Shown here: in pieces, positions 62,224 to 64,000 of the stretch
How positions within the stretch are numbered: the stretch's first letter is position 1
How the letters are laid out: each line of letters opens with the position of its first letter
Assembly (NCBI GenBank): GCA_963828405.1
Contig: CAWHEG010000031.1
Location: forward strand, 682,001 to 746,000
DNA: 64,000 nt
Direction of reading: 5' to 3'
From: JANMJD01 sp963828405
GTDB lineage: Bacteria; Actinomycetota; Acidimicrobiia; Acidimicrobiales; Ilumatobacteraceae
Notes under the pieces: generated by a model
Databases searched by the model: none
Told to the model about the DNA's origin: nothing
What the model saw: the letters and a program-made list of their open reading frames with translations, nothing else
Translations under genes and position numbers: made by a program

Positions 62224-62260
62224 TAGAGTCGTTCCGATGAACGGCCCGACCAAACGATAG
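62224..62260 (+). promoter_or_regulatory. Leaderless promoter and 7-residue uORF
   Basis: TAGAGT (62224-62229) lies 7 nt before ATG 62237, which opens MNGPTKR and ends at TAG 62258-62260, 2 bp before ATG 62263. No purine-rich Shine-Dalgarno serves the first ATG. The gap 62091-62223 also holds a leftward TAGGGT (62127-62122) for the pseudogene. Confidence 0.35.
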
Positions 62261-62262
62261 GG

Positions 62263-64000
62263 ATGGCGACAGTGGGATCACGGACAGGACGAGCACTCCT
62301 CGCGGGGACGTTGGCGGCAGGCGCCGTGCTGGGCGGCATCGGGCCACTCCCGCGTGCCAAGGCCATCGCGACGTTGCCGTCCGGCTTCCGTGACGAGGTC
62401 GCCGTGACCGGGTTGGACTACCCCTCGAACATCGCCTTCGCTCCCGACGGGAAGGTGTTCGTGACCGAGCGGACTGGGACGATCCAACTGCTCGACAACG
62501 AGAACGACACCACTCCCACGCTGGTCGCCGACCTGTCCTCCAAGGTGTACAACGGCGGCGACCGGGGCCTGCTCGGCGTCGCCGTGCACCCCAACTTCCC
62601 GGCGACGCCGTACGTGTATGTCGCCTACTCCTACGACGGCGTCATCGGCGGGCCGTTCCCGAAGTGGGGGGTGGCCGGCAAGCTGTGGGAGACCTGCCCG
62701 GCGGCCCAGGAGGCGACCGGCTGCGTGATCGCCGGCCGGGTCTCGCGCCTCACCTTCGCCAACGGCGTGCTCGGCAACGAGCTGGTGCTGGTCGAGGACT
62801 GGTGCAACCAGTTCCTCTCCCACACCGTCGGCGATCTGGCGTTCGGGGCCGACGGCTACCTGTACGCCACGGGCGGGGACGGAGCCAACTACCTCACCAG
62901 CGACTACGGGCAGTTCGGCAACCTGTGCGGCGATCCGCCGTTGCCGGCCGGCACCAACCTGGTCCTGCCCGGCGCCCAAGGCGGGTCGTTGCGCGCCCAG
63001 TCCCCCCGCCGGGCGGCGAACGTCCCGGCTGTCCTCGGCGGCTCGATCGTCAGGATCGATCCGGCCACCGGCCTGGCGGCTCCCGGCAACCCGATGGCCG
63101 GTGCGGCGGACCAGAACCGGCGACGCATCGTCGGTCACGGCTTCCGCAACCCGTTCCGCATCGCCATTCGGCCGGGTACCAACGACATCTACATCGCCGA
63201 CGTGGGCGCCGGGCAGTACGAGGAGGTCGATCGCCTCGTCGCTCCCGCCGACACAACGGTCGACAACTTCGGCTGGCCGTGCTACGAGGGAGCACCCCGA
63301 CGGCCGTCGTGGGACAACCTCGACGTGACCTCGTGCGAGTCGCTGTACACCGCCGGGGCGGCGGCCGTCGTGGCGCCGTTGTTCGGTTACGCCCACTCGG
63401 CGCATGTCGCGCCGGGCGACGCCTGCCCGATCGGCAGCTCGTCGGTCACCGGCCTGGCGTTCTACAACGGCACCGCCTTCCCGACCCGCTACCGGGGCGG
63501 CCTGTTCGTCGCCGACTACGCCCGGCGGTGCATCTACTTCCTGCCCCAGGGTGTGGGCGGCGTGCCCGACGGGGCACTCGCCGAGGTCTTCGAGGTCGAG
63601 GCCGAGGGCCCCGTCGACCTGGCCGTGTCGTCAACCGGGCAGCTCTACTATCCCGACATCGTCGGTGGGACGCTCCACCGGATCCGCTACTCGGCCGGGG
63701 GGAACGGGATCCCGACGGCGGTGGCGACGGCCAGCCCGACGAGTGGACCCGCCCCGTTGACGGTCAGTTTCGACGGCAGGGCATCGGCCGATCCCGACGG
63801 CGACACCCTCACCTACGCCTGGGACCTCGACGGCGACGGCGCGTTCGACGACTCGGTGTCGGCCACCCCGAGCCGGACGTACAACACGGCCGGCGCGATC
63901 ACCGCGGGCCTGCAGGTGAACGACGGCCGCGGAGGAGTCGACACCGACCAGATCGCCATCTCCGTCGGCAACGCCGCGCCCGTACCGACGATCGTCTCGC
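62263..64000 (+). CDS. PQQ-dependent sugar dehydrogenase-like protein with PKD domain, 3' partial
   Basis: The frame is open to the window end (579 residues seen). A signal-like N-terminus precedes a six-bladed propeller of the glucose/sorbosone dehydrogenase family (LDYPSNIAFAPDGKVFVTER, GLLGVAVHPNFPATPYVYVAYS, GHGFRNPFRIAIRP, DVGAGQYEEVDRL). A PKD domain follows from about residue 490 (SFDGRASADPDGDTLTYAWDLDGDG). It probably oxidises sugars or acts as a surface adhesin-like module. Confidence 0.88.
   Translation, partial: MATVGSRTGRALLAGTLAAGAVLGGIGPLPRAKAIATLPSGFRDEVAVTGLDYPSNIAFAPDGKVFVTERTGTIQLLDNENDTTPTLVADLSSKVYNGGDRGLLGVAVHPNFPATPYVYVAYSYDGVIGGPFPKWGVAGKLWETCPAAQEATGCVIAGRVSRLTFANGVLGNELVLVEDWCNQFLSHTVGDLAFGADGYLYATGGDGANYLTSDYGQFGNLCGDPPLPAGTNLVLPGAQGGSLRAQSPRRAANVPAVLGGSIVRIDPATGLAAPGNPMAGAADQNRRRIVGHGFRNPFRIAIRPGTNDIYIADVGAGQYEEVDRLVAPADTTVDNFGWPCYEGAPRRPSWDNLDVTSCESLYTAGAAAVVAPLFGYAHSAHVAPGDACPIGSSSVTGLAFYNGTAFPTRYRGGLFVADYARRCIYFLPQGVGGVPDGALAEVFEVEAEGPVDLAVSSTGQLYYPDIVGGTLHRIRYSAGGNGIPTAVATASPTSGPAPLTVSFDGRASADPDGDTLTYAWDLDGDGAFDDSVSATPSRTYNTAGAITAGLQVNDGRGGVDTDQIAISVGNAAPVPTIVS

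Noticed and set aside
1..64000. CRISPR arrays, insertion sequences, rRNA genes or prophage
   Set aside because: None was seen: no spaced repeats of CRISPR type, no transposase, no rRNA-like stretches and no phage structural genes.

Overview
This window is high-GC actinobacterial chromosome around the replication origin. Gene order in the first half matches the mycobacterial origin region: DUF6049, sigM and its anti-sigma factor, trxB, trxA, a cwlM-like gene, parB-parA, rsmG, jag, yidC, yidD, rnpA, rpmH, then dnaA, dnaN, recF, DUF721, gyrB, gyrA, DUF3566 and tRNA-Ile. The second half carries the other classical cluster, DUF5318, rpsF, ssb, rpsR, rplI and dnaB. Very high GC, a GlnRS and many uncharacterised families suggest a deep-branching lineage, perhaps class Acidimicrobiia. 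That placement is an inference, not a search result.

Layout. Positions 1-9759 hold a tandem GNAT protein, DUF6049, DegV, a Ser/Thr kinase, an ECF sigma/anti-sigma pair, a thioredoxin system and a degenerate CwlM-like protein, all on the + strand. Positions 9839-15059 are the leftward partition and membrane-insertion cluster with two parS sites. Here rpmH lies wholly inside an extended rnpA frame, as described in Thermus. Positions 15300-16956 contain dnaA and oriC. Positions 16957-25832 run rightward from dnaN to tRNA-Ile. Positions 25833-27258 are a small accessory patch with a Phd/VapC module, a PIN-toxin remnant and a tandem repeat. Positions 27259-38484 are metabolic and housekeeping: an SDR/FGGY kinase/FAD oxidase operon, DUF1003 with an MgtE_N-CBS protein, an amidohydrolase, and a CCA-adding enzyme that is frameshifted. 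Positions 38617-44212 are the rpsF-ssb-rpsR-rplI-dnaB cluster with an amino-acid permease placed in front of rpsF. Positions 44356-64000 hold membrane proteins, an rRNA methyltransferase-like gene, a PASTA lipoprotein, a DUF4397/class F sortase pair, glnS, an acyl-CoA synthetase-like ligase, a giant alpha-2-macroglobulin lipoprotein, a decayed oxidoreductase pseudogene and a PQQ-type sugar dehydrogenase running off the end.

Recurring themes. Many genes have a TAnnnT hexamer 6-9 nt before the start codon, which implies leaderless transcripts. In three places such a hexamer precedes a tiny ORF that ends at, inside or just before the next gene's start. Two gene junctions, and possibly a third at rnpA, have no ATG/GTG/TTG start at the expected place but do have a CTG overlapping the upstream stop (CTGA). 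Three genes (kinase, pcnA, phd) carry one-base frame breaks, which may be assembly errors or real decay. The kinase has the same architecture as the C-terminal half of mycobacterial MviN but is separate from the flippase and keeps its catalytic residues.
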